The notes: generated from the sequence alone by a model not told the origin. A stretch of DNA of 64,000 nucleotides from Noviherbaspirillum sp. Root189 (GCF_001428545.1 NZ_LMHZ01000002.1:81039-145038), one strand, 5' to 3'. Counted from the first letter of the stretch, positions 25,272 to 34,288 are shown. Numbers and translations: made by a program.

Positions 25272-26261
25272 TCAAGCCAGCGACTGATGGACCTGCGCGG
25301 TGATTTCGTAAGACCGCAGGCGAGCGGCATGCTCGAATATCTGCGAAGTGATCATTAGTTCGTCAGCACCGGTACGCTCGATAAAGGCTTGCATGTCGCG
25401 CGCTACCGTTTCCGGAGAACCAATTGCCGAGCAGGACAGCACCTGTTCGAGCAAGGCACGTTCTTGCGGCCCGATCCGGTCCCAGTAATCGGCGACCGGC
25501 GGCTGCAGGCGCGAAGGGCGGCCGCTGCGCAGGTTGACGAAAGCCTGCTGCATCGAGGTCGCCCGGAATTTCGCTTCCTCGTCCGTGTCGGCCGCGAAAA
25601 CATTAAAGCCCAGCATCACGTAGGGTTTGTCGAGGCGAGCGGAAGGCCGGAAGTTGGCACGGTACAAGGCGATCGCCTGCATCATCTGGGTCGGTGCGAA
25701 ATGCGATGCAAACGCGTACGGCAAACCGAGAGCCGCCGCGAGCTGGGCACCGAACAGGCTCGATCCGAGGATCCAGATAGGCACATTCAGGCCGGCCCCC
25801 GGTACGGCACGGACCGATTGCCTTTGCTCCCCGGAAAAATAATCCATGAGTTCCACCACATCCTGCGGGAACTCATCGGCATCGGACATCAGGTTGCGGC
25901 GCAGTGCGCGCGCGGTCACCTGATCGGATCCCGGCGCACGCCCCAGGCCGAGATCGATGCGCCCCGGGAACAGCGACTCCAGCGTGCCGAATTGCTCGGC
26001 GATCACAAGTGGCGAATGGTTGGGCAGCATGATACCGCCTGCGCCCACGCGAATCGTCGACGTGCCGGCAGCGACATGACCGATCAGCACCGCGGTTGCG
26101 GCACTGGCAATGCCGGGCATGCCGTGGTGCTCCGCCAGCCAGTAGCGCCGGTAGCCCCAACGCTCCGCATGCTGGGCGAGGTCGAGTGAATTCTTGAACG
26201 ACTGTGCGGCGTCACTACCTTCGGTGATCGGTGACAAATCGAGGACGGAAAAGGGAATCAT
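25272..26261 (-). CDS. LLM-class flavin-dependent monooxygenase (luciferase-like)
   Basis: A 329-residue TIM-barrel protein of the bacterial luciferase-like superfamily, single-component YhbW/MsnO3 type. It begins FSVLDLSPI and has [18 protein letters not shown] and [41 protein letters not shown], the standard FMN-binding core of this group. ATG 26261 fits family length and was preferred over a frame extending 87 bp upstream. It lies 214 bp downstream of nemA on the same strand and may share its transcript. The substrate is unknown. Confidence 0.88.
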   Translation of the reverse strand: MIPFSVLDLSPITEGSDAAQSFKNSLDLAQHAERWGYRRYWLAEHHGMPGIASAATAVLIGHVAAGTSTIRVGAGGIMLPNHSPLVIAEQFGTLESLFPGRIDLGLGRAPGSDQVTARALRRNLMSDADEFPQDVVELMDYFSGEQRQSVRAVPGAGLNVPIWILGSSLFGAQLAAALGLPYAFASHFAPTQMMQAIALYRANFRPSARLDKPYVMLGFNVFAADTDEEAKFRATSMQQAFVNLRSGRPSRLQPPVADYWDRIGPQERALLEQVLSCSAIGSPETVARDMQAFIERTGADELMITSQIFEHAARLRSYEITAQVHQSLA

Positions 26262-26475
26262 GGTAACGATACCTGTGGTGGGACGAAATCCGGGATCTCG
26301 TCGTAAGGGTGGGCGTTCACGTACGGCCTTCACGAATGTCATTAGCATGACACGTTGCGGATTTGCGCGTTTGCCATGGCCAATGACATAGACCAGTACT
26401 ACAAATTTCCCTGTTCGGATTTCGGATAAGCGCTTGGCCGAGAGCCGTTCAGGGAAACAAGGGTAACAAGTTTTA

Positions 26476-27582
26476 TTACGCCGCTTGTTTCAAGGTCGGG
26501 TAATCGGTATAACCGCGCGCACCGCCGCCATAGAAAGTGCTCTTGTCGGGTGCATTGAGTTCAGCACCGCGACGGAAGCGCTCGACCAGATCCGGGTTGG
26601 CCAGGAAAGGGCGTCCGAATCCAACCGCATCGCCGATTCCATTGGCGATCAGGGCCTCCGCTTCGTCCGCGGTATATCCGCCGCAGAAGATCAGCAGCCC
26701 GGTGAAGCCGCTACGTATTTGCCGGCGGAATTCATCCGACAGTTCAGGGCCGCCGACCCAGTCCGGCTCGGCGATATGCAGATAGGCGATGCCACGGCGG
26801 CTGAATTCCTTTGCAAGGTATAAGGTGCTCTCATCGGCTTGCTCATCCGCGATGTCGTGACCGATGAAGTGGGGGGACAGTCTTACGCCAACACGGTCAG
26901 CGCCGAGTTCTGCGACCGCTGCATCGACCACTTCGAGCAGAAAGCGCGCGCGGTTCTCGACCGGGCCCCCGTACTGGTCGGTGCGGTGGTTGGTATTGGT
27001 GGACAGGAACTGGTGCGGCAAGTACCCATTGGCGCCATGGATTTCAACAAAGTCGAAGCCCGCGCGCCCGGCCCGTGCGGCCGCTTGGCGATACTGGTCG
27101 ACGATGCCGGGGATTTCCGATGTCGCGAGCGCGCGGGGCTGAGAGGTCGGCACATTGGCGGGTGTTCCGTCCGGCTGAACGACAAAGCATTTGCTGTTCG
27201 CGGCGATGATGGCCGAAGGAGCGACCGGCGCTGCACCGCCCGGTTGCAGCAGGGTATGGGAAATGCGTCCGACATGCCATAACTGTGCAGCAATACGGCC
27301 GCCTTTCGCATGGACCGCGGCGGTCACTTTCTTCCAGCTGGCTTCCTGGGCATCGCTATAAATACCGGGCGTCCAGGCATAACCCTGGCCTTGCGGTGAA
27401 ACCTGGGTGCCTTCCGACACGATCAATCCGGCACCCGCACGCTGGGCATAATATTCGACATTCAGGTCGGTCGGGACGTCCCCGGGCTGACCGGCACGCG
27501 AGCGCGTCAGTGGTGCCATGATGGCGCGGTTGTTCAGTATGATGGAGCCGGCTTTGACCGGCGATAGCAAATGTTTAACCAT
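26476..27582 (-). CDS. nemA: N-ethylmaleimide reductase-like Old Yellow Enzyme
   Basis: A 368-residue FMN-dependent ene-reductase. Family features are [12 protein letters not shown] near the N-terminus, the substrate-binding pair in [35 protein letters not shown], and [15 protein letters not shown] near the end. It reduces electrophilic alkenes, N-ethylmaleimide and glyoxal-type or nitro compounds with NADPH. GAGGA precedes the ATG. A NemR-type palindrome lies 24 bp upstream of the start and the nemR gene follows directly, matching the nemRA electrophile-response unit of enterobacteria. Confidence 0.92.
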   Translation of the reverse strand: MVKHLLSPVKAGSIILNNRAIMAPLTRSRAGQPGDVPTDLNVEYYAQRAGAGLIVSEGTQVSPQGQGYAWTPGIYSDAQEASWKKVTAAVHAKGGRIAAQLWHVGRISHTLLQPGGAAPVAPSAIIAANSKCFVVQPDGTPANVPTSQPRALATSEIPGIVDQYRQAAARAGRAGFDFVEIHGANGYLPHQFLSTNTNHRTDQYGGPVENRARFLLEVVDAAVAELGADRVGVRLSPHFIGHDIADEQADESTLYLAKEFSRRGIAYLHIAEPDWVGGPELSDEFRRQIRSGFTGLLIFCGGYTADEAEALIANGIGDAVGFGRPFLANPDLVERFRRGAELNAPDKSTFYGGGARGYTDYPTLKQAA

Positions 27583-27605
27583 GGATATTCCTCAATTACA
27601 TTGCA

Positions 27606-27622
27606 TTAGACCGGTCGTCTAA
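27606..27622. promoter_or_regulatory. NemR-type operator upstream of nemA
   Basis: TTAGACCGGTCGTCTAA contains TAGAC-N5-GTCTA and closely resembles the E. coli NemR box. The identical 15-bp core occurs again at 28273-28287 before nemR, so the pair of sites supports autoregulation and control of nemA by the same repressor. Confidence 0.85.
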
Positions 27623-27655
27623 TTCTTTTCCAAAAAAACGCATGACATTCGGTCA

Positions 27656-28267
27656 TCATGCGTCCTTTGCTTCCAACATGATTCTGGTCTGGCGATACGC
27701 CCGTTCAAGAGGCAAGTTGGATCCGTTTGCACGCGCCATGAGTGAGGCGCCGATCCACATCGCGTACAAAGATTCTGCCAGTTCTTCGACGTCCGCATTC
27801 TGGCTGAGCGAGCCCGATGTCTGTGCTTCGCCTAGCGCCTTGGCCAGGCAGGAAACAATATGCTTCATTCCCGCTGACAATTCTTCGCGCATAGCTTCGG
27901 ACAGGTCGCAGACTTCGGCCGCCAGTTTGACCGCCAGACACGAATGGTGGAGATCATTCGCGCTTTGTATTTCCAGCCATTGATGGAAATAGGCCAGCAC
28001 GGCCTCCTTGCCGCCTTTTCTACCCGGACCGAACAAGCCGGCAATCCGGCTATCGTAATCCTGGAAATATCGTTCCAGCAAGGCTACGCCAAAGCCTTCC
28101 TTGGAGCGAAAATAGTGATAAAAAGAGCCTTTCGGGACTTCAGCCTTGCTCAGGATTTCACTCAATCCCACGGCCGAGAACCCGCGTGCAAGAATTAAGC
28201 CCTCTCCAACCGAGAGGATGCGTTCACGGGTGTCCTGGTATTGAAGGGTGCGGTCCATGAAACGCAT
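27656..28267 (-). CDS. nemR: TetR-family electrophile-sensing repressor (NemR)
   Basis: About 203 residues with an N-terminal TetR helix-turn-helix (TRERILSVGEGLILARGFSAVGLSEILSKAEVPKGSFYHYF) and a C-terminal ligand domain. A single cysteine in the sensing region (LHHSCLAVK, Cys110) corresponds by position to Cys106 of E. coli NemR, which reacts with electrophiles and hypochlorous acid. The start is ATG 28267 or 28258; longer frames would place the operator inside the gene. A TATAAT hexamer overlaps the 28267 start, so a transcript from it would begin near 28258 and be nearly leaderless. It is followed by nemA. Confidence 0.88.
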   Translation of the reverse strand: MRFMDRTLQYQDTRERILSVGEGLILARGFSAVGLSEILSKAEVPKGSFYHYFRSKEGFGVALLERYFQDYDSRIAGLFGPGRKGGKEAVLAYFHQWLEIQSANDLHHSCLAVKLAAEVCDLSEAMREELSAGMKHIVSCLAKALGEAQTSGSLSQNADVEELAESLYAMWIGASLMARANGSNLPLERAYRQTRIMLEAKDA

Positions 28268-28272
28268 TATAT

Positions 28273-28287
28273 TAGACCGGTCGTCTA
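28273..28287. promoter_or_regulatory. NemR-type operator upstream of nemR
   Basis: TAGACCGGTCGTCTA is identical to the core before nemA. It sits directly upstream of the TATAAT (28266-28271, minus strand), where bound repressor would block RNA polymerase, consistent with autorepression. The rest of the spacer to 28509 shows no gene. Confidence 0.85.
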
Positions 28288-28509
28288 GAAGCCATGGTTT
28301 ATTTTGGAAACGTTCTTCTGCGTTCATATACCAACACGTGACTATTTGTACTGCCGATTTGAGCATCCGCCGGGTCGATGCTTGTGTGTTTTGCAAGAAT
28401 ATATTGTTTAGAGAAGTACTCCCGCCTATCCTTGTAAAAATTCTGACCCGCTCTGCGAGCGCGTATGATGCGGCTTAAGACAATAAACCTACACCCTCAG
28501 GAGAAACTC

Positions 28510-28707
28510 ATGCCAAAGAAAAATTCAAAAGCAAACAACGGTAATGGTGGTTCGCAGCAGGACGGCTTCATTAATGTTCCCGTTACACGCGCGACACGGG
28601 AAGGTCTTCACGATCTGAAAGAATCAATGGGTGCGGCAAGTCAGGCCGAGGTGATCGAAAAGGCCGTTGCCATTGTGCTGGCGATTCAGAAGGCCGCGCG
28701 CAACTAA
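28510..28707 (+). CDS. Small ribbon-helix-helix-like protein
   Basis: 65 residues starting after a strong AGGAGAA site. The first 22 residues are polar and disordered (Lys, Asn, Gly rich); then GFINVPVTRATREGLHDLKESMGAASQAEVIEKAVAIVLAI reads as one beta strand and two helices, the ribbon-helix-helix layout of small DNA-binding proteins and antitoxins. No toxin gene follows on this strand, so it is either a stand-alone regulator or an orphan. The fold call is a pattern judgement; the function is unknown. Confidence 0.68.
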   Translation: MPKKNSKANNGNGGSQQDGFINVPVTRATREGLHDLKESMGAASQAEVIEKAVAIVLAIQKAARN

Positions 28708-28950
28708 GTTAAGCAACCGCTAAAGCCCGACACCGGCCATTTCATTTCCCCTTGCGGGTACCGCGTGGCCGCACCGGAGCAGTGCTGCTCATCGAATGAG
28801 CAGGTGAGACGACGCCCTGTAGGTCAGCCGCGATCCCGCCATCAATCCGTGCCGCGCCAATCGCAGCGTCCAACAAGTTTGGTAAGATCATTGCGCGATG
28901 CAGGGAAATTATTGTTCTCCCGGTCGCCCCGGTCTGTCACGCGTGTCGCC

Positions 28951-28987
28951 GCCGATGATTCAGCCTGCACTGCAGGCAGCCATCGGC
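28951..28987 (+). other. Strong stem-loop upstream of the CLC-type transporter gene
   Basis: GCCGATG (28951-28957) pairs with CATCGGC (28981-28987), and inside it GCCTGC pairs with GCAGGC around ACT. The 37-nt hairpin ends about 50 bp before the start codon. I compared it with the fluoride riboswitch consensus and did not find the required CUGAUG segment or a pseudoknot. The remainder of the 331-bp spacer (28708-29038) shows no gene. Confidence 0.4.
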
Positions 28988-29038
28988 ATGTGCACCGTGC
29001 ATTCTCCGACCAGGTTATTTGCACAAGATCCTGGTTAC

Positions 29039-30370
29039 ATGAAAACTCCCGCGCGTCCCGAACAAATCAAGCTGCTGCCGCATATTGCGAGATGGCTGGT
29101 ACTGGCGCTTATCGTCGCAGCATTCGCCGGCACAGCGTCCGCACTCTTCCTGTTTGGCCTCGATTGGGCAACTACGTGGCGTGAAGCCCATCCATGGATC
29201 ATCTGGCTGCTGCCCTTTGCAGGGTTCGCCGTCAGCTGGATCTACCTGCAGTACGGTACCAGGGTGGAAGCCGGCAACAATCTGTTGCTGGATGAGATCC
29301 ACGATCCAAAGAATGTCATACCGCTTCGCATGGCGCCCTTAGTCCTTGGCAGCACGATCGTTTCGCATCTGTTCGGCGCCTCGGTAGGGCGCGAAGGCAC
29401 CGCCGTGCAAATGGGTGGAGCGCTCGCGGATCAGTTAACGCACCTGTTCCGCATGGATAACCAGCAACGGCGGATGCTGATCATGGCCGGCATCAGCGCC
29501 GGCTTCGCCTCGGTGTTCGGCACGCCGCTCGCCGGTGCGGTTTTCGGCCTCGAAGTGCTGGCGATCGGACGCATGCGTTACGACGCCATCCTGCCCTGTT
29601 TTGTCGCGGCGATCGTGGCTGATCAGGTAGGGTTGCTGCTAGGGGTGCGTCATACGCATTACGCAGTGTCGCTGATACCTGCCATCACGCCGGCGACCCT
29701 CGCCGCGGTGCTGGCAGCGGGCGCGATTTTCGGCCTGATCGGGATGCTGTTCGCGACCTGCACGCATCTGTTGTCGGATACGATGAAGGCGCACATTCGC
29801 TATGCCCCGTTCCGTAGCTTCATCGGCGGCATCGCCGTCGCCGCTGCCGTGTGGGCGGTCGGAAGCCAGCGCTATATCGGACTCGGGATACCTGTCATCC
29901 TTGAGTCGTTCGAGACGCCGCTGTCGCCTTGGGACTTTATCGGAAAGATGGGTTTCACGATCGCTTCATTAGGGACAGGCTTCAAGGGCGGTGAAGTGAC
30001 ACCTTTGTTTTATATTGGCGCCACACTCGGCAACAGTCTTGCTCCATTGTTGCATATGCCTTTTCCCACGCTCGCTGCGCTAGGTTTCGTCGCCGTGTTC
30101 GCGGGCGCGGCCAACACACCTATCGCTTGCACCATAATGGCGATCGAGCTGTTCGGTCCGGCGATCGGCCCGTACGCCGGGATCGCATGTGTCGTCAGTT
30201 ATCTGTTCTCCGGCCATACCGGCATCTACAGGGCACAACGTATCGGCCATGCAAAACCGTACCGTCGTGCCCCTGAAGGTATCCGGCTTGGCGAGCTTGC
30301 CGCCCACCGCAAATCCCTGCGCGAACGAAAACAAGCCGAGCAGGCATCAGACGAGTCCGATCGGCGCTGA
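29039..30370 (+). CDS. CLC-family transporter, probably fluoride/proton antiporter (CLC-F type)
   Basis: A 443-residue CLC protein with about 10-12 membrane segments. The chloride-type GSGIP loop is missing; instead VEAGNNLLLDEIHDP is present. The gating-glutamate motif is GREGT (Glu near 119) rather than GREGP, and the later motif is FKGGEVTPLF. These variants are those I associate with the CLC-F fluoride exporters (EriC-F), in contrast to chloride CLCs. ATG 29039 gives family length, although no strong ribosome site precedes it; the open frame reaches further upstream through the hairpin. It overlaps the end of a convergent amidase gene by 24 bp. Fluoride specificity rests on motifs only. 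Confidence 0.78.
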   Translation: MKTPARPEQIKLLPHIARWLVLALIVAAFAGTASALFLFGLDWATTWREAHPWIIWLLPFAGFAVSWIYLQYGTRVEAGNNLLLDEIHDPKNVIPLRMAPLVLGSTIVSHLFGASVGREGTAVQMGGALADQLTHLFRMDNQQRRMLIMAGISAGFASVFGTPLAGAVFGLEVLAIGRMRYDAILPCFVAAIVADQVGLLLGVRHTHYAVSLIPAITPATLAAVLAAGAIFGLIGMLFATCTHLLSDTMKAHIRYAPFRSFIGGIAVAAAVWAVGSQRYIGLGIPVILESFETPLSPWDFIGKMGFTIASLGTGFKGGEVTPLFYIGATLGNSLAPLLHMPFPTLAALGFVAVFAGAANTPIACTIMAIELFGPAIGPYAGIACVVSYLFSGHTGIYRAQRIGHAKPYRRAPEGIRLGELAAHRKSLRERKQAEQASDESDRR

Positions 30371-31837
30371 GCCTGTTGCTGGCATTGAGCGAAGAAGGCG
30401 GGGCTTTATCCGCGTATAGGGAATGACTCGCTCATAAGCATGGGCCAGTTGCAATACCGACAGATCGTCCTGTGGTTTGCCGATAATCTGAAGTCCCATC
30501 GGTAGCCCGGCATCGTTAAAGCCGGCAGGTACGCTGATCGCAGGCAAACCAGCTAGTGTCGCCGGAACGACGACTTCCATCCAGCGATGATAGGTATCCA
30601 TTTGCTTGCCGGCGATATGCTTTGGCCAATCGAGTGTCGCATCGAAAGGAAAGACCTGTGCCGTTGGCAGCACCAGGAAGTCGACCTGCTCGAATAATTT
30701 GCGGACGGCTTCATACCATGCACTACGCTCCGTCGACGCGCGATACACATCGGCGGCCGACAGCTTCTGGCCTTGTTCGATTTCCCACAGCGCCTCGGGC
30801 TTCAGCAGGCGGCGCGTTGCCGGATTGGCCGCCATCATCCCGAACTTGCCGGCAATCAGAAAGCCGCGTAGCGTAAGCCAGGCGCTCCAGACACGATCCA
30901 TGGCAAAGCCCGGGGCCAGATGTTCGATGTTTGCCCCCAGGTCTTCAAAATGCGCGAGTGCGCTGCCACACAAGTCCAGGACGCCGTCCTCCATCGGCAG
31001 GTAGCCATCCATGTCGCTCAGCCAGCCGATGCGCGTACCTTTGAAGTCACGTTGCAGTGAACCGGCAAAGACCGCAGGATCCGCGGCGAGCGACAGGGGC
31101 ACGCGCGCATCATAGCCTGCCTGTACCGATAACAACATTGCGAGGTCGGTAACGGTGCGTGCCATTGGCCCCTCGGTACTGAGCTGCTGGTAAAAGACTT
31201 CATTGCCTGGACCATTCGGCACTCTGCCCAACGATGGGCGGAAGCCGAAGATATTGTTGTATGCAGCGGGATTGCGCAGCGAACCCATCATGTCGCTGCC
31301 ATCGGCTACCGGCAGCATGTGCAGCGCTACCGCAACCGCCGCACCACCACTGCTGCCACCGGCTGTCTTGCGCTGATCGTAGGCATTGAGCGTCGTGCCA
31401 AACACCGGGTTATAGGTATGCGACCCCAGCCCGAGTTCCGGCGTATTGGTTTTGCCGATCAGGATCGCACCCGACCGCTTCGCACGTTCGACAACGATTG
31501 CATCGTACTGCGGAACATGTTTCTTCATCAGGGGCGAACCGAGTGTCGTGATGATTCCGTCGGTCGCCGCGAGGTCTTTCGGCGCCTGGGGAAAGCCATG
31601 CATCCAGCCCAGATACTCACCGCGTGCGAGCAGATTGTCGCGTTCGTCTGCTTGTCGCAGCAAACCCTCCGCATCCTGCAATGACACGATCGCATTGACT
31701 GCCGGATTGATCTTCTCGATCCAGGACAGATAAGCGGTCATCACATCACGACAGGAAACTTCGCGTGACTGGATGGCGAGCGAAAGTTGTGAAGCGGTCA
31801 GGGTGACCAGTGGGGGCAGAGAAGAGGTGGCATTCAT
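30347..31837 (-). CDS. Amidase-signature family hydrolase
   Basis: A 496-residue amidase-signature enzyme with the Ser-cisSer-Lys triad: catalytic lysine in GFPQAPKDLAATDG and the serine loop in TAGGSSGGAAVAVALHM. PELGLGSHTYNPVFGTT is also typical. Members hydrolyse a wide range of amides (fatty acid amides, indoleacetamide, peptides); the sequence does not tell which. It is a single-gene unit with no export signal, convergent with the CLC gene. Confidence 0.9.
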   Translation of the reverse strand: MNATSSLPPLVTLTASQLSLAIQSREVSCRDVMTAYLSWIEKINPAVNAIVSLQDAEGLLRQADERDNLLARGEYLGWMHGFPQAPKDLAATDGIITTLGSPLMKKHVPQYDAIVVERAKRSGAILIGKTNTPELGLGSHTYNPVFGTTLNAYDQRKTAGGSSGGAAVAVALHMLPVADGSDMMGSLRNPAAYNNIFGFRPSLGRVPNGPGNEVFYQQLSTEGPMARTVTDLAMLLSVQAGYDARVPLSLAADPAVFAGSLQRDFKGTRIGWLSDMDGYLPMEDGVLDLCGSALAHFEDLGANIEHLAPGFAMDRVWSAWLTLRGFLIAGKFGMMAANPATRRLLKPEALWEIEQGQKLSAADVYRASTERSAWYEAVRKLFEQVDFLVLPTAQVFPFDATLDWPKHIAGKQMDTYHRWMEVVVPATLAGLPAISVPAGFNDAGLPMGLQIIGKPQDDLSVLQLAHAYERVIPYTRIKPRLLRSMPATGSAPIGLV

Positions 31838-32521
31838 GCGTGGAATTGTAGGCCTAATGCTGACAATCGCATTGTATCGTCATCACACAAATCAATATTT
31901 GTCTAGGACAATAATTGACAAGAGGATACCCGAGTGAGACTATCCGCCTTAGTTGATATGGCAATATTTTGCGGCGGCCACTACTGGTTTTTCGTCAAGC
32001 GTCTGTCTGTATATCATATCGTGAAAGCAGGCCCCAACAGCATGGCCGACCGTTACGAAGCATGGCGGGAAGAAGAGCATGCAAGCTTTCGCTTCGTTTC
32101 CAATCTAGCGGTTCGTCCAGGCAAATGCACGAATGCACGCTGTCAAGATGGTAGGCAGGTTCGGCTGAATGACCACGCGATTTCAGCGGAGATCGCGTAG
32201 CGCTTTTGGCGGGAACCGACAGAGATCACGAGACAGTTATTGCATGGTACAAGCGTGGCCTCAGGGCGCATCCCGGCTCCATGCTGATGAAAAACCTTGC
32301 GAAAGCCTGTACCGAGCGTCGACAATACCGGGTTGCCGCTGACAAGCTGGAGCGAAATCTCCAGCCGAATGCTCTCCGGGATTCGTACACCATCGAAGCG
32401 ACCAGCAGAAGCAGGGCGGAACGACGATGTGAAAGCGTGAAGAGACGCTGAGGTGTTACAGCAATTCCCGGTAGATGTCATCGTGTGCCGATTCATGTAG
32501 CAATCACTTATTTCAAGACTT
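31838..32521. other. 684-bp stretch without a supported gene
   Basis: Open frames exist here, but none has a good ribosome site or a recognised family. A stretch at about 32206-32370 on the plus strand reads like a tetratricopeptide helix pair (VIAWYKRGLRAHPG and following), which could be a fragment of a lost TPR gene. CGCGAT and ATCGCG form a small inverted repeat near 32178-32199. Confidence 0.35.
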
Positions 32522-33010
32522 ATGCCTATCCGTAAAGCTGTTGAATCCGATTTTGTTGCCATGTGGCCGATCTTTCATGCGGTCATTATGACTGGCACAA
32601 CCTATGTTTTCGGACCGGAGACCAGCAGGCAAACGGCGTTCGATTACTGGTTTGCCAACGGAGTGACGTCGTATCTCGCTGAAGAACAGGGGCGTATTGT
32701 TGGCATGTACAAGCTGGTCGCAAATCAGAGGGATCGGGGGGCACATGTGGCGAACGCTTCGTTCATGGTGGACCCAGCCTATAGCGGACGTGGCTTGGGG
32801 ACGGCGATGGGGGAGCATTGTCTTGCCGAGGCGAAGAAGGCAGGGTTCAAAGCGATGCAGTTTAATTTTGTGGTCAGCACCAACGAGCGAGCGGTGGGGT
32901 TGTGGAAGAAGTTGGGGTTTGCTGTGGTCGGGACTTTGCCTGAGGCGTTTTTGCATCAGGAATTGGGGTATGTGGATGCCTATGTGATGTATCGGAAGCT
33001 GGATTCATAG
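32522..33010 (+). CDS. GNAT-family N-acetyltransferase
   Basis: 162 residues with the GNAT fold: MPIRKAVESDFVAM at the start, ANASFMVDPAYSGRGLGTAMGEHCL as the beta4-alpha3 acetyl-CoA pyrophosphate loop (R/QxxGxG/A as SGRGLGTA) and NERAVGLWKKLGFAVVGTLPEAF as motif B. Length fits single-domain GNATs. The substrate is unknown. It lies next to the integron-type cassette cluster but on the opposite strand, and no attC site follows it, so it is not counted as a cassette. Confidence 0.88.
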   Translation: MPIRKAVESDFVAMWPIFHAVIMTGTTYVFGPETSRQTAFDYWFANGVTSYLAEEQGRIVGMYKLVANQRDRGAHVANASFMVDPAYSGRGLGTAMGEHCLAEAKKAGFKAMQFNFVVSTNERAVGLWKKLGFAVVGTLPEAFLHQELGYVDAYVMYRKLDS

Positions 33011-33079
33011 TAGAGGACTGGACCGGGCAAGCTGTCGGGTGACACGAAAAGTGAAAACACGGTCTTTGATTTCACTATG

Positions 33080-33099
33080 TTTTTTCACATTCCTTGGCA
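33080..33099 (+). repeat. Copy 1 of a repeat flanking the cassette cluster
   Basis: The sequence ending TTCCTTGGCA recurs in the same orientation at 37095-37113 and 37116-37134, on the other side of the cassette cluster (pattern TTTTTCA-n4/5-CTTGGCA). Its meaning is unknown; it may mark an older boundary. Confidence 0.45.
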
Positions 33100-33164
33100 A
33101 GTATTGCGTTCGCATTGATGTGGTTGCTGAAAATACGCCAAGCATGTGCTGTAGATAATGAAAA

Positions 33165-33233
33165 ATCTGACGCCCGCGCTCACCGGCGGACCGAGTAACG
33201 CGAGGCCCGTCCGAGTGCAGCGCGTTGTTAGGC
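33165..33233 (-). repeat. attC recombination site of the reductase-like cassette
   Basis: Read on the minus strand it begins GCCTAAC, 20 bp after the stop of the upstream gene, and ends GTCAGAT, one base from the GTTRRRY consensus. Between them AACGCGCTGCACTCGGACGG and CGGTCCGCCGGTGAGCGCG are imperfectly complementary, giving the asymmetric palindrome of integron attC sites. It is about 69 bp long. Confidence 0.78.
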
Positions 33234-33252
33234 GACATGACGCATCTCCGAG

Positions 33253-33810
33253 TCAGCGCGCGCGCCGGTAGTGCATGGCGACCGCGCCGCTGCGGAGCGG
33301 CTTCGCCGAGATCAGCTCGAGCCGTCGCGTGCTGGGCAGCCCGCTCTCGTACAGGGTCGGGCCGTGGCCGGCGATCCTGGGGTGGACGAGCAATTTGTAC
33401 TCGTCGATCAGATCCAGCCGGTCCAGCTCGGTCGCGAGCTTGCCGCTACCGAGAAGCACGCCGTCCGGGGTCGAGTCCTTGAGCTTCTGTACGCCCGTGC
33501 GCAGGTCGCCGGCGATGTGGTGGCTGTTGGTCCACGGGAAGTCCTTTCGCGTCGAGGACACCACGTACTTCGGCTTGGCCTCCAGCTTGACCGCCCACTC
33601 GCGCAACGCCGGCGGTGCCTCCGCGTCGCCGCGGGCGACCGCTGGCCAGTAGCTCTCCATCATCTCGTAGGTGACGCGGCCCCACAGCATCGCCCCGCCC
33701 TCGTCCATGAGGCGGGTGAAGAAGGCGTGTGTCTCGTCGTCGGCGATTCCTTCCTGGTGGTCGACGCAGCCGTCCAGGGTAACGTTGATACTGAAGGTCA
33801 AGAGTCCCAT
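33253..33810 (-). CDS. RibD C-terminal/dihydrofolate reductase-like protein on a gene cassette
   Basis: A 185-residue stand-alone RibD-C domain protein. FSINVTLDGCVDH at the start, GGAMLWGRVTYEMMESYWP and LLGSGKLATELDRLDLIDEYKLLVHPRIAGHGPTLY are typical of this family, whose members reduce unidentified substrates with NADPH. True folate reductase activity is not implied. Its base composition is clearly more GC-rich than the neighbouring cassettes (many GCG, GGC and CGG codons), which suggests a different, actinobacteria-like donor. The stop lies 20 bp before an attC site and GGAGG precedes the ATG. Only 26 bp separate it from the previous cassette gene. Confidence 0.85.
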   Translation of the reverse strand: MGLLTFSINVTLDGCVDHQEGIADDETHAFFTRLMDEGGAMLWGRVTYEMMESYWPAVARGDAEAPPALREWAVKLEAKPKYVVSSTRKDFPWTNSHHIAGDLRTGVQKLKDSTPDGVLLGSGKLATELDRLDLIDEYKLLVHPRIAGHGPTLYESGLPSTRRLELISAKPLRSGAVAMHYRRAR

Positions 33811-33836
33811 GGTGTCCTCCGTTCGAGATACATGTG

Positions 33837-34208
33837 TTAGGAGTTTGCATTAAAAACTGCCTCCACTTTTTCTGTCTGCCCTGACGCTAACCAAGCCCAT
33901 AACTCAGTCGCTTGACCTTCGCTGACCACCTTGATTTTTCGCGGTGCACAAGCCTCAACTTCGTAATCTTGATCTTCCCATACTTCGAGCGTTGCATGCC
34001 CTGTCCGGTCGATCTCCAGCACATACATGGGCCCGTTATCGTATCCATAGCGAAGATGAGCTGACCCGTGCTCAATATAATCTGCCGTCGTCATTCCTGG
34101 CAGGTTCTCATTGAACAGCTCATAACCTGCCTTCTTGCAGTCAGAGTCCGATGGTGACCCAACTTCTTCACCGTATCGGCGGCGTAGATATGACCAAGGT
34201 TTGCTCAT
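33837..34208 (-). CDS. Cassette-borne hypothetical protein
   Basis: 123 residues, acidic, soluble, no recognised family. Segments such as YGYDNGPMYVLEIDRTGHATLEVWEDQDYE look like beta strands. ATG 34208 stands 8 bases after the presumed cassette start (TTAGGAATC), the same spacing pattern as the neighbouring cassette. The stop codon is within TCCTAAC, which resembles an attC left core, but the rest of the attC is missing because the next gene begins 26 bp later. Function unknown. Confidence 0.7.
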   Translation of the reverse strand: MSKPWSYLRRRYGEEVGSPSDSDCKKAGYELFNENLPGMTTADYIEHGSAHLRYGYDNGPMYVLEIDRTGHATLEVWEDQDYEVEACAPRKIKVVSEGQATELWAWLASGQTEKVEAVFNANS

Positions 34209-34215
34209 CAATGAT

Positions 34216-34275
34216 TCCTAATGCCAAGGTAACCAGGTCACCGCGGGCGAATCTGTGTTCACTGTCGTGTTATGC
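34216..34275 (-). repeat. Weak attC candidate between two cassettes
   Basis: Read on the minus strand it runs from GCATAAC to ATTAGGA over 60 bp, with GGTGACC and GGTTACC inside. The core triplets are imperfect and the arms pair poorly, so it is either a divergent or a decayed attC. Its position exactly between two short cassette-type genes is the main support. Confidence 0.45.
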
Positions 34276-34288
34276 ATAGCGTGTATTC

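Noticed and set aside
24414..25358. A 314-codon frame overlapping the NRAMP-related gene
   Set aside because: Same-strand alternative frame of a clear membrane transporter; its Cys/Arg-rich translation is typical of frame shadow.
28708..29038. Fluoride riboswitch before the CLC gene
   Set aside because: The conserved GAUGG and CUGAUG elements are not found with correct spacing; only a hairpin is present.
31934..32451. Two short plus-strand frames of 88 and 81 codons
   Set aside because: No ribosome site, no family; at most a decayed TPR fragment in the second one.
33005..33238. A 77-codon frame on the minus strand
   Set aside because: It lies over an attC site and its sequence is the translation of the palindrome; such annotations are common artefacts.
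33253..33810. Trimethoprim-resistance dihydrofolate reductase on a cassette
   Set aside because: The protein is a RibD C-terminal-type reductase, not DfrA or DfrB; no folate or drug link can be claimed.
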